From NCBI GenBank assembly GCA_026415215.1, contig JAOAHN010000076.1:1-35743 (forward strand): DNA of 35,743 nucleotides, read 5' to 3'. The position numbers were made by a program, and so were the translations under genes. A model generated the notes under the pieces. That model saw nothing but the letters and a program-made list of their open reading frames with translations. It ran no database searches and was not told the DNA's origin. Shown here one piece after another: positions 8,854-17,145 of the stretch; the first letter of the stretch is position 1, and the number at the start of each line of letters is the position of its first letter. The DNA is from Candidatus Hydrogenedentota bacterium. Its GTDB lineage: Bacteria > Hydrogenedentota > Hydrogenedentia > Hydrogenedentales > Hydrogenedentaceae.

Positions 8854-10140
8854 ATGTTGACATATTACTCAATTTCAAAGAGACATTTTTTTACTACCTA
8901 TATCCTGATACTGGTAGTACAATACTGTAGTAACTTAATATCGGATGAACTCATCATTTCAAAATCCGGGGCGTACTGCTGGTTTCAAGATCCTCGAGCA
9001 GTTTACTTAGAGGGAAAATTCAAAAGAACATACTTAGGGTGGGTTACCTCAAAAGGTGAACTACAGATTGGCTATATCGACCACAATACGAAAGAAACTA
9101 AAACTCACACTTTAAAGAAATTTTGGGATATAGATGACCACAATGTTCCTTCTATACTCGTGCTACCCAACAAAACCTTGATGGTTTTTTACACAAAACA
9201 CAACAAAGACAATATTTACGCTTGCAAAGCATTATCTTCAGAAGATATTACTGTGTGGGGAGAAGAAATTATAGTAGCAAAGATGCCTAAGGTAACCTAT
9301 AGTCATCCAGTTTATTTATCAGAAGAAAAGAGATTCTATGTGTTTTGGCGTGGAGAAAGTTGGAAACCTACATTTTCTACCTCCCAAGATGGAGTTAGTT
9401 GGTCAGAGCCTAAAATCCTATTTCAAGATACTGGAAAAGAATCAGGGGATATCAGACCCTATCTGAAGGTAGTATCAAACAACAAAGACGAAATACACTT
9501 TGCATTCACAGATGGCCATCCCAGAAATGAAGAATTCAATTCCATATATTACGCTTATTACAGAAAGGGCAAATTTTATACTGCGAACGGGGTTGAAATA
9601 GGAGATTCAGAAGCCCTTCCTATTCCTCATTCAAAGTGCGATGTTGTATATGATGCCAAAAAAGGTGGTGGACGGGCATGGGTTTGGGACATTGCATTAG
9701 ATAGGGATGGAAAACCCGTGATAGCGTTTGCCAGAATGCCATCTGAAACTAAACATTACTACTGCTATGGCAGATGGACTGGAGAAAAGTGGGAGGTCAG
9801 TACTATTACCTTTGCGGGAAAATGGTTTCCTCAAACTCCCGAGGGAACAAAAGAACCTGAACCTCATTACTCAGGGGGTATATCCTTGAATCATTACAAC
9901 CCTGATGAAGTGGCTTTATCCCGAGAAGTAGGAAATACTTTTGAAATAGAACTATGGAAAACTGTAGATAAAGGAAAATCTTGGCAATCACATCCTATAA
10001 CAAAAAATTCTAAATGTCTAAATGTTAGACCCCTTATCCCTTGGGGATATAAAGGTGAGAAAAAACACATAATTTGGATGAAAGGAGAGTATAATCACTA
10101 CACCAGATTTAATACTTCTATCGTATGTACATTAAACTAA
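8854..10140 (+). CDS. Exported BNR_4 (beta-propeller) family protein
   Basis: 428 residues. An N-terminal hydrophobic segment (about 12-30) looks like a signal peptide. The mature part starts with AYCWFQDPRAVY (about 41-52) and contains IDDHNVPSILVLP (about 92-104), the two most characteristic blocks of the BNR repeat-containing family (Pfam BNR_4). Asp-box-like turns such as STSQDGVSWSEP and VDKGKSWQS follow. Some relatives are ulvan or other polysaccharide lyases (PL24/PL25 type), so a role in polysaccharide attack is possible; no catalytic assignment is made. No good ribosome binding site precedes the ATG. It is followed after 115 bases by the yegD-like gene, which has its own promoter. 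Confidence 0.8.
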   Translation: MLTYYSISKRHFFTTYILILVVQYCSNLISDELIISKSGAYCWFQDPRAVYLEGKFKRTYLGWVTSKGELQIGYIDHNTKETKTHTLKKFWDIDDHNVPSILVLPNKTLMVFYTKHNKDNIYACKALSSEDITVWGEEIIVAKMPKVTYSHPVYLSEEKRFYVFWRGESWKPTFSTSQDGVSWSEPKILFQDTGKESGDIRPYLKVVSNNKDEIHFAFTDGHPRNEEFNSIYYAYYRKGKFYTANGVEIGDSEALPIPHSKCDVVYDAKKGGGRAWVWDIALDRDGKPVIAFARMPSETKHYYCYGRWTGEKWEVSTITFAGKWFPQTPEGTKEPEPHYSGGISLNHYNPDEVALSREVGNTFEIELWKTVDKGKSWQSHPITKNSKCLNVRPLIPWGYKGEKKHIIWMKGEYNHYTRFNTSIVCTLN

Positions 10141-10145
10141 CGACG

Positions 10146-10157
10146 AGAGTATACTCT
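10146..10157. repeat. 12-bp perfect palindrome
   Basis: AGAGTATACTCT is perfectly self-complementary. It starts six bases after the BNR_4 stop codon and lies about 15 bases upstream of the -35 box of the next promoter. It could be an operator half of the yegD-like gene control region or a small terminator stem without T tract. Confidence 0.4.
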
Positions 10158-10163
10158 AAACTC

Positions 10164-10181
10164 TTGTATAAGTTGATACAA
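10164..10181. repeat. Inverted repeat overlapping the -35 box
   Basis: TTGTAT and ATACAA, 6-bp perfect arms with a 6-base centre. The right half contains most of the -35 hexamer of the promoter at 10173-10201. A DNA-binding dimer here would block RNA polymerase. The role is inferred from position only. Confidence 0.4.
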
Positions 10182-10201
10182 ATCATATTAATTGGTATAC
10201 T
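10173..10201 (+). promoter_or_regulatory. Strong sigma-70-type promoter of the yegD-like gene
   Basis: TTGATA (10173-10178), 17-base spacer, TATACT (10196-10201). Each box matches five of six consensus bases and the spacing is ideal. The predicted start near 10208 leaves a leader of about 48 bases before the ATG at 10256. Confidence 0.65.
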
Positions 10202-10255
10202 TTTCACTTTTACTAAAGTCTAATTTTCCACGATATCAAAAACGGGATTTTTACT

Positions 10256-11668
10256 ATGCAAACTTGTGGCATAGACTACGGGACAACCAACACGAGCGTA
10301 GCGGTCATAAACAGCAAAGAGAACCCACAAGTTCTGGAATTAGACCACGAAAATGACCCTCCTACTTCTCTACCCTCTTTAGTATATATTAGCTCCGATG
10401 GGGAGGTTTCTGTAGGAAGAAAGGCGGCTAAATTGTTTATAGAACGAAATGTGGGTAGAGAAGTCAAACTGATAACTGAAGAAACAGGCATGGTTATACA
10501 TAAAGTAAGTGGAGGTGAACCAGACAAAAGTGAATTTTATAATCCTGCCCTTATTGATCCGGATAAATTAGAGACTATATCATTAAAAACCAAGGTGGAT
10601 ATAAACCTGCCTGGCAGACTATTTCAATCACTCAAAACCCAGCTTAGATACATTACTCACAAAGGCACCGATGTTTTCGGGACTAACTACCAAATTGAGG
10701 AACTTGTCTCATTCGTCTTAAAAAAGTGCAAAGAGCAAGCCGAAAATTATTTACAGAAAGAGATTGATATAGCAGTAATGGGGAGACCTGTTAGATTTTC
10801 CCCAAGTGAAATTGAGGATAAGGTGGCTGAAAGGCGACTAAGAAGCGCAGCGAAAATAGCAGGTTTTGAAGAAGTCGTATTCTTTTATGAACCAGTGGCG
10901 GCATCCGTGGAATACTTAGCCACGGAAACCACTGAAGACCAAGTTGTAATGGGGGTAGACATTGGTGGAGGCACATGTGATGTGTGTATTATGAAGTTCG
11001 AATCAAGTGATACTATTGAAGAAAGAATAAGTAAGAGTGAAATTTTGTCAGTCACGGGGGATAATGTGGCTGGGGATGCTATCGACAAAGAAATAATAAG
11101 AAAAAAACTTTTCCACTACTTTGGCAGTAAAGTAAAGTATGGACCGCATAATCTTCCATTGCCTAAACATATGCTCAACATAGTCCTCGACTGGCAGAAT
11201 CTCTACAGAATGAATACTGAAGAAACTATTAACTGGTTAATAGGAATAGAAAACTTTTGCACTCAACCAGAAGCGGTAAGGGCTTTGAGACTCCTAATAC
11301 AAAAGAATTGTGGATATCCTCTAAACCTCGCTGTAGAGACTGCAAAAAAACAACTGAGCTTTAATAAAACTTCTGTAATTGATTTCAATTATGATGAGCT
11401 AAAGATAAGAGAGGAAATAAATAGAGAAGAGTTTAAAAGAATTATAGAAGAGATATTAGAAAAGATTGAGCACCTCTTAAAAGAAGCCGAAAAAAATGCG
11501 GATATGACACCAGAAAAGATAAATTTAGTCTTAACTACAGGTGGAACTTGTTTAATCCCAGCAATACAGTATATGTTGAAAGAGCGATACGGAGAGGAAA
11601 AAGTCAGGTCAAGAGATACATTCACAGCGGTAGCAAGAGGACTCGCAATTATAGGTAAGTATCTCTAA
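10256..11668 (+). CDS. YegD-like Hsp70 family protein
   Basis: 470 residues, close to E. coli YegD and shorter than DnaK. The whole protein is essentially an Hsp70 nucleotide-binding domain. It has GIDYGTTNTSVAV at residues 5-17 (phosphate 1), AVMGRPVRFS and FYEPVAASVEY near 175-220, GVDIGGGTCDVC near 230 (phosphate 2) and TTGGTCLIPAIQYML near 425 (adenosine site). The DnaK-type peptide-binding domain and lid are absent, so it probably does not fold clients as DnaK does. YegD is often described only as a putative chaperone. A strong promoter lies upstream. The CPBP-like membrane protein gene starts 24 bases downstream, so they are probably co-transcribed. Confidence 0.85.
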   Translation: MQTCGIDYGTTNTSVAVINSKENPQVLELDHENDPPTSLPSLVYISSDGEVSVGRKAAKLFIERNVGREVKLITEETGMVIHKVSGGEPDKSEFYNPALIDPDKLETISLKTKVDINLPGRLFQSLKTQLRYITHKGTDVFGTNYQIEELVSFVLKKCKEQAENYLQKEIDIAVMGRPVRFSPSEIEDKVAERRLRSAAKIAGFEEVVFFYEPVAASVEYLATETTEDQVVMGVDIGGGTCDVCIMKFESSDTIEERISKSEILSVTGDNVAGDAIDKEIIRKKLFHYFGSKVKYGPHNLPLPKHMLNIVLDWQNLYRMNTEETINWLIGIENFCTQPEAVRALRLLIQKNCGYPLNLAVETAKKQLSFNKTSVIDFNYDELKIREEINREEFKRIIEEILEKIEHLLKEAEKNADMTPEKINLVLTTGGTCLIPAIQYMLKERYGEEKVRSRDTFTAVARGLAIIGKYL

Positions 11669-11692
11669 TATTACCAGCAAGGTAAAGTTATA

Positions 11693-13045
11693 ATGCAACA
11701 CACAAAAATCATCCAAAATGTTGCAGGAGATAGGGAAAGAGAGCGACTATCCCGAAAGGAAAATTTCATCGAAGCCATATCTGTTATGTTGATTATCCTT
11801 ACCCTACTTTGGCTTGTAGCTTATCCCTTTGGAGTAGTGCTCCAAATAAAACCTGTAAATACAGTGGTGAATATTCTCCTTGTGTTAGGTGGTGCTTATC
11901 TGCTTCTTATTGCACCATTCGTGCATGCAGATACCGCCACATCCTGGGGATTAGGCAATCCATACCAATACTGGAAACTTATCACCACCGGCACACCCTT
12001 AAGGAGGCTTTCAGTCATTTTGGCATCACTCGTGGTCTTTGTCTCCCTTAATATTCTCAATTATTACCAATGGCGACATGTAGTAAGGTTTTTCAGTCTA
12101 AATGCAATAGCTAAAGTATTAGGACTAAACATAGATGTAAATACATTACCACACCAATTTCCAGGAGTAATCTTTGTTATCTTTACCGGACTTATATTAT
12201 CTTCACTTATTACATTCTGTGCTATCAGATATGACAATTTTCTTAGCGCATTTAAAACTGCAATGCAAGTCTCACTTCCCCTACTGGCTGTAATAATTGT
12301 ATCCGCTGTAGTACAAAGGGGTTCAAAGGCATTTGAAAATTTTAGCTTGTCCACATGGGCAATAGGTGTATTCGGATATGTCTTCTGGGGATTTGTTCAA
12401 CAACTATTATTTAGCTCATACTTCGGAACAAGACTTAGAAAAGCCTTTGCCCCCTCAAAAAATCCAAATAATGTAGTAAATGGCGAAGAAAAATGGAAAA
12501 AAGTAATTTTAATTGGAATTATATGGGCAGTAGGAGCAATTGTGTTTGCGTGTACCGCGATATCTATAGCCTACGGAGCAAACGCAATTCCTGATACAAA
12601 AACCTGGTTTAGACTTGCGTTTTGGCTTACCGTCTTTTTCTTCCCGATGGGGGTTATATACGGATACTTTTACTGCAAAGATAAAAAACGGATGCTCGTC
12701 GCAACGCTGAGTGCATCATGCTTCGGGCTCATTCACATCGATTCTTACGGGTTGGTCTCCGCAACATGGATTTTAGGGATTGTATTAGTGTATGTATTCA
12801 TGGAGGACAAAAACAGAAATCTGGTTGCATTAGGATTCATTCACGGACTGTTGGGAAGTACGCTTCAAAACTTCTTCTCAAAGGGTGGAAAAGCAGGTGT
12901 GCTCAATATTGATTATTCTGTAGGTCCTTGGAATGTTGAAGAACCTACATGGGGCACTATAATCATTCCCGTAATTGTGATACTTTGCTATGCTATATCA
13001 ATATGGGCATATCTCAAATATGCTCCTGAGGCAAAGGAGACTTAG
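11693..13045 (+). CDS. CPBP (Abi) family membrane protein with degenerate active site
   Basis: 450 residues with about 10-12 hydrophobic helices. The C-terminal part follows the CPBP intramembrane protease pattern: a helix with VQQLLFSSYFGTRL (about 235-248), FGLIH (344-348) and FIHGLLGS (382-389). In active CPBP proteases the first motif is EExxxR. Here both Glu are Gln (236-237), although the two His (348, 384) remain. It is therefore likely a non-proteolytic or altered member. The N-terminal half (helices from about residue 25 to 200) is not recognised. It sits directly after the YegD-like Hsp70. The start ATG has only a weak ribosome binding site (AAGGTAAAG), suggesting translational coupling. 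Confidence 0.7.
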   Translation: MQHTKIIQNVAGDRERERLSRKENFIEAISVMLIILTLLWLVAYPFGVVLQIKPVNTVVNILLVLGGAYLLLIAPFVHADTATSWGLGNPYQYWKLITTGTPLRRLSVILASLVVFVSLNILNYYQWRHVVRFFSLNAIAKVLGLNIDVNTLPHQFPGVIFVIFTGLILSSLITFCAIRYDNFLSAFKTAMQVSLPLLAVIIVSAVVQRGSKAFENFSLSTWAIGVFGYVFWGFVQQLLFSSYFGTRLRKAFAPSKNPNNVVNGEEKWKKVILIGIIWAVGAIVFACTAISIAYGANAIPDTKTWFRLAFWLTVFFFPMGVIYGYFYCKDKKRMLVATLSASCFGLIHIDSYGLVSATWILGIVLVYVFMEDKNRNLVALGFIHGLLGSTLQNFFSKGGKAGVLNIDYSVGPWNVEEPTWGTIIIPVIVILCYAISIWAYLKYAPEAKET

Positions 13046-13354
13046 AGAAAAACCACCTCCCCATTCACACTTACAAGGCTTCGCTCACCTAACCCTTTCT
13101 CAATTTACTGTGCCACTCCTCCCAATCCACTACGATACCATTTCGCAAATTTACTCTCAAAAAACACCCATCCATACACATTGAAGATGTCAACAGGCCT
13201 TTTGGATTTTGAAAAAATGCGAAGCACCCCTGTATTTGGACCTGTCATTGTTTAGAGTATTTCAACACCACTAACATCTTCAACTACTTAAGTTCAAATC
13301 CTAAATGAGAAAAATCAAAATAAAATCTAAATCCCAACCTAAGCAAAATACTTT
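13046..13354. other. 309-bp gap between convergent genes
   Basis: Between the CPBP-like gene (plus) and the ceramidase-family gene (minus). No credible reading frame. It holds an inverted repeat described separately (13181-13283) and the 7-bp pair GCTTCGC / GCGAAGC near 13079 and 13219. No T-tract terminator was seen. Confidence 0.6.
13181..13283. repeat. Long-range inverted repeat, possible structured RNA
   Basis: Perfect 10-bp arms TTGAAGATGT (13181-13190) and ACATCTTCAA (13274-13283). Just inside the left arm ACAGGCC (13193-13199) can pair with GGACCTGT (13238-13245) with one bulge. The nested pairing suggests a folded transcript or a convergent-gene transcription end, but covariation cannot be tested here. 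Confidence 0.3.
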
Positions 13355-14809
13355 TTACCGTTGTATTTCATTCCACAAAGACTCAACTGCACTCAAGATG
13401 CGTTCTTCTATGGACTCTTTCCATTTTGCAGGCATACCATACTCGAGTTGGGAAGTGTCGCCTTCGTATCCGCCCTCTCTAAGCACCCTTACTGAAGGAA
13501 TGTAACTCATTAACTCGTTCGAATACCCCAGAACAACTACATTCTTGCCAAGCCTTTGTTTAACATAAATGGCGTAATCCACTACAACTTCTCCAGCGAG
13601 AGCAATGAGTGGTGTCCCTCCCACACTCCATACTTGAACTGGGTAATCATAGGATGTGCGGAGTGGGATACCATTTGCCAAATCGCGTAAGAGATATATT
13701 GCTGATCTTCTCATATAATCTAACTGATTAGGGTCATTTGCAATTTGCTCGAGTTCCTCCTTACTCTTAGGCGTCTCTAACTCGAGTGTAATTCTCTTCA
13801 ACCTCGTAATGAGTTTGGAGGGCAAAACTTCTAAACCCTCCTCCATTACCCCTTCCACTGCTGATGCAAGCTCTTTGCCATATTGGCGAGCCAAAGAAAC
13901 CCTCCTCCTCGGTAGCGGATTGATATCTGCACCACAACCCGCCATGAATACCGCAACAGCGGTTGGGAATTTGTTCTGAAGTTCTTCTTGTGCAAAACCA
14001 GGATAATCTCCACACCATTGATACCCAGACAACACTGTAGCGTGACACGCATACCCAAAAATAATTGCAGTGATAGTATCATCTTCTAATAATTTTGCAA
14101 CAAACACAGGGACTGAGTAGTCAACCGGACCTCTGAACTCGAACTGATTTTCTATTTCACTTTCTCTGTTGTTGCGTCTATTAACTGCGAACCTAACTAA
14201 TCCTTTCCCATAATATACTTGTGCAGGTTTTATATTATTAACTGCATTTTTAACAACTTGAAAAACTTTTTCCTCAAGGTCGGTAGTATACTTTTTTACC
14301 TTCTCTATCTGGTCTGTACCTTCTATCGGATATATCGGCATTAGAGAATTCTCAATAACAGGTCCGGAGTGCGTATGAGAACTATTTAGTAAAACCGATT
14401 CTGGCGGGATGTTAAGGTCTTTGCTTATTCTCTGCTTTATCCGTTCTGAGAGTTCACGGGTAAATCCCAAGATATCGCTTCCGACAATTACACCTTTATT
14501 GCCCTCCTTATCTTGGAGCACAACAGCCTTAACCCATAGGTTGTGAATGGTTGATTCAGCTGGTCTATCGCGCATAGCATACCCAGCCAACCACATCCCC
14601 ACTGGCGGAGTTATATCAACTGCAGAAACACCTACATACCAAACTGATTCCAGCGTAGTTTCAAAAGCTGTAAAATTTTGTTGGGATGATAATAAACTTG
14701 AGGTTACATTCATATAACACACCTGGGAATATGAAGAGTGCAAAATAGAGAACAGTATGAAACTCAAAAATAAGTAGAAGCACGGTCTCTGAATCACATC
14801 CGGATACAT
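13355..14809 (-). CDS. Exported neutral/alkaline ceramidase-family protein
   Basis: 484 residues. The N-terminal hydrophobic run (about 10-28, FYLFLSFILFSILHSSYS) is a signal peptide. The body matches the neutral/alkaline non-lysosomal ceramidase N-terminal family: GVSAVDITPPVGMWLAGY (about 56-73), the metal-site segment NSSHTHSGP (about 140-148), GYACHATVLSGYQWCGDYPG (about 250-269) and MAGCGADINPLPR (about 290-302). In true ceramidases the last block carries the catalytic Ser (GDVSPN type). Here that position reads DINP, as in many bacterial homologues, so the substrate is probably not ceramide. AAGGAG lies 7 bases before the ATG. Divergent from the aminotransferase operon, whose other members are also exported. 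Confidence 0.85.
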   Translation of the reverse strand: MYPDVIQRPCFYLFLSFILFSILHSSYSQVCYMNVTSSLLSSQQNFTAFETTLESVWYVGVSAVDITPPVGMWLAGYAMRDRPAESTIHNLWVKAVVLQDKEGNKGVIVGSDILGFTRELSERIKQRISKDLNIPPESVLLNSSHTHSGPVIENSLMPIYPIEGTDQIEKVKKYTTDLEEKVFQVVKNAVNNIKPAQVYYGKGLVRFAVNRRNNRESEIENQFEFRGPVDYSVPVFVAKLLEDDTITAIIFGYACHATVLSGYQWCGDYPGFAQEELQNKFPTAVAVFMAGCGADINPLPRRRVSLARQYGKELASAVEGVMEEGLEVLPSKLITRLKRITLELETPKSKEELEQIANDPNQLDYMRRSAIYLLRDLANGIPLRTSYDYPVQVWSVGGTPLIALAGEVVVDYAIYVKQRLGKNVVVLGYSNELMSYIPSVRVLREGGYEGDTSQLEYGMPAKWKESIEERILSAVESLWNEIQR

Positions 14810-14829
14810 ACTAAAGCTCCTTTTAAAAA

Positions 14830-14858
14830 TTGAAGAAATATCCTAAATATATTATCAT
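14830..14858 (+). promoter_or_regulatory. Probable promoter of the aminotransferase operon
   Basis: TTGAAG (14830-14835), 17-base spacer, TATCAT (14853-14858). Predicted start near 14865, about 35 bases before the ATG at 14900. The -10 box matches five of six bases and the -35 box four of six. Confidence 0.5.
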
Positions 14859-14899
14859 TTCATATAGAGTAATATTCATTGCAAAAAAGGAGACCAGAG

Positions 14900-16225
14900 A
14901 TGAAAAATAAAAAGTTTGGGAGTTCTATTTTTTCTTCCACCCGCCGGGAGTTTTTAAAATCAGCTGGAGCATTTACAACATTCACTGCCACTACCATCAC
15001 TAAATCGAGCTGGGGCGCTAACGAGAAATTGGCACTCTTAGGGGGTAAACCTGCTGTTACTTTACCTCAAGACGATGCTATCCGCTGGCCACGATACGGC
15101 AAAAAGGAGGAAGAAGCAGTCGTAGAACTTGTCAGAAATCCTTCCTACGACCCAATTCAAAAATTAGAGGAGAAATGGAAAGAGTATATGGGCGTGCCTT
15201 ATGTAAAAGCACACTTTAATGGCACAAGTGCGCTTCTTTCAATGTTTTTCGCATTAAATTTGCCTCCTGGAAGTGAAATAATGGTTCCTTCTTACACATT
15301 CTTTGCTACTATCCTACCAATGAGACTTTTCGGCCTTGTACCTGTGTTCGTCGACATAAATCCACGCACATTAAACTTTGATTTAGATGATGCTAAGAAG
15401 CGACTCACACCGAGAACTAAAGCAGTGCTCCCGGTCCACTGGCTCGGATTACCTGCAGATATGGACGATATAAACTCCTGGGCAGAAGAAAAGGGGCTAA
15501 TAGTGCTTGAAGATTGTGCTCATGCCCATGGGGCTCGGCTTAAAGGTAAACTAATGGGCACTTGGAGCAGAATGTCTATTTTCAGCTATCAAATGAGCAA
15601 ACCTCTTCCAGCTATCGAGGGTGGGATGGGAATGTACCAAAACGCAGAAGACTGGGGTAGAGCGGTGGCTTTCGGTGATTACAAAGTTACGGGGTTACCA
15701 AAGGAAAATCCTTACTCTAAATATTTTGGCTCGGGACTGGGTGTGAAACTTAGAATGCATCCGATGGCTTCTGCTCTTGCGATTTGCCAGTTAGAAGGCC
15801 TCGAGGAGAGAAATTCTGCTGGCGTAAAGCAGGTTCGTAAACTGAATGACCAACTTCTACAGCTTGAGGGTTTATATGAACAAACCAGTAACAGAAAAGA
15901 TATCCAAAGAATTCATTACCAATGGAACATGCTCTTTGTAGATGAGAAGAAAGTAGGTGTATCAAGAAATAGATTAGTTGAGGCACTGAAAGCCGAGGGA
16001 GTAAAGGCTGACGCACTTCACTACACACTTCAGCACGAACTTCCAGTATACGCAGAAGAAGAGTGGTGGCATCATAAACCCGTAATTCCAGACTTACCAG
16101 GATCAAGGCAAGCAAACGAAACCTGCATAGCATTACCTTATTTCACCACGGATGTTCCGGAGTTAGTAGAGCAGTATGTAAAAGCATTTGAGAAGGTGTG
16201 GGCACATAGGAAAGAATTGGCTTAA
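14900..16225 (+). CDS. Tat-exported DegT/DnrJ/EryC1/StrS aminotransferase
   Basis: PLP-dependent sugar aminotransferase fold. The ATG at 14900 is chosen because AAGGAGA lies 6 bases upstream; an in-frame TTG at 14879 has no such site. 441 residues. Residues 13-21 read STRREFLKS, a textbook twin-arginine signal, followed by a hydrophobic stretch to about residue 33. The fold-type-I aminotransferase domain has FNGTSALLSMF (about 106-116), VPSYTF (129-134), EDCAHAHG with the cofactor Asp near 205, and FSYQMSKPLPAIEGG with the probable Schiff-base Lys near 234. The catalytic Lys and Asp are present, so it is likely active or at least PLP-binding. Export of such an enzyme is unusual. First gene of a three-gene operon with an exported TIM-barrel protein and an SSS symporter. 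Confidence 0.88.
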   Translation: MKNKKFGSSIFSSTRREFLKSAGAFTTFTATTITKSSWGANEKLALLGGKPAVTLPQDDAIRWPRYGKKEEEAVVELVRNPSYDPIQKLEEKWKEYMGVPYVKAHFNGTSALLSMFFALNLPPGSEIMVPSYTFFATILPMRLFGLVPVFVDINPRTLNFDLDDAKKRLTPRTKAVLPVHWLGLPADMDDINSWAEEKGLIVLEDCAHAHGARLKGKLMGTWSRMSIFSYQMSKPLPAIEGGMGMYQNAEDWGRAVAFGDYKVTGLPKENPYSKYFGSGLGVKLRMHPMASALAICQLEGLEERNSAGVKQVRKLNDQLLQLEGLYEQTSNRKDIQRIHYQWNMLFVDEKKVGVSRNRLVEALKAEGVKADALHYTLQHELPVYAEEEWWHHKPVIPDLPGSRQANETCIALPYFTTDVPELVEQYVKAFEKVWAHRKELA

Positions 16226-16267
16226 TCCTAAAGTCTAAACAACATTACCTACAAAGGAGGATGAGGG

Positions 16268-17107
16268 ATGAGGAATTCACTTTTTCTAATGGGTTTGGCG
16301 GGATTAATTTCTGTTTATGGTGTCTCATACGCAGGAGACGAGTTTTGTCCTCCATTGGGTGTGAGAATCCTCAGTTATGGGAATTTCCAAGATAAAGCTT
16401 GGGAACATCTACAAAGTATAGGGGTGAAATACATATTTATACCCGTCCCTCCCGCCGAGCAGGTAAACGATATACTAAATAAATTTCAGCAATATAACTT
16501 GACCGCTTTAGTAGTAAGAGGAAATGTAGACCTTACGCAGGAGAGTTATCTCCAACAGTTTAAGGAACAATTCGAAATATCCAAAAAGTTGGGTGCGAAG
16601 TATATGTTCATCTCCGCTAAAAGGGGAGAGACCCCAAAGGAAGTCATCTATGAAAGATTAAAGAGGGCGGGAAACATAGCTGAAGAATATGACATAACCA
16701 TAGTTCTTGAGACACATCCTGACCTTGGGACCAACGGCGATGTCCAATTAGAAACCATGAGGGCTATAAATCATCCAAGAGTAAGAATTAATTTTGATAC
16801 GGGAAATATTACCTACTACAATCAAAATACTGATGCGGTCACCGAACTTAAAAAATCCATTCCATATGTTGCAACGGTAGAGTTAAAAGACCACACTGGC
16901 GAGTTCGAAACTTGGAATTTCCCAGCGCTTGGCAAAGGAAAAGTCAATTTCCAGGAGATCCTAAAGATTTTGAAAGAGCACCACTACAGAGGTCCCATTA
17001 CAATTGAATTCGAGGGTATTAAAGGAGTTGAACTAACGGAAGAAGAAATAAAAATCGCAATAGAATCTTCAGTCAACTTTCTCCGAAACCTCGGTTGCTT
17101 TAAATAA
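16268..17107 (+). CDS. Exported sugar-phosphate isomerase/epimerase-like TIM barrel
   Basis: 279 residues. The N-terminal signal peptide (about 1-22) ends VSYA before GDEF. The remainder is an AP-endonuclease-2/xylose-isomerase-like TIM barrel (PF01261 type). It has GAKYMFISAKRG (about 115), ITIVLETHPD (about 145, probable metal-binding Glu and His), RINFDTGNITYY (about 175), TVELKDHTG (about 203-211) and PITIEFEG near the C-terminus. These Glu/Asp/His positions are the usual metal ligands of the superfamily. The substrate is unknown. AAAGGAGG lies 7 bases before the chosen ATG; an out-of-frame ATG at 16261 is ignored. 42 bases after the aminotransferase. Confidence 0.85.
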   Translation: MRNSLFLMGLAGLISVYGVSYAGDEFCPPLGVRILSYGNFQDKAWEHLQSIGVKYIFIPVPPAEQVNDILNKFQQYNLTALVVRGNVDLTQESYLQQFKEQFEISKKLGAKYMFISAKRGETPKEVIYERLKRAGNIAEEYDITIVLETHPDLGTNGDVQLETMRAINHPRVRINFDTGNITYYNQNTDAVTELKKSIPYVATVELKDHTGEFETWNFPALGKGKVNFQEILKILKEHHYRGPITIEFEGIKGVELTEEEIKIAIESSVNFLRNLGCFK

Positions 17108-17145
17108 CGCATGAAACATTCTACACACTATTAGAGGTTTAATGA

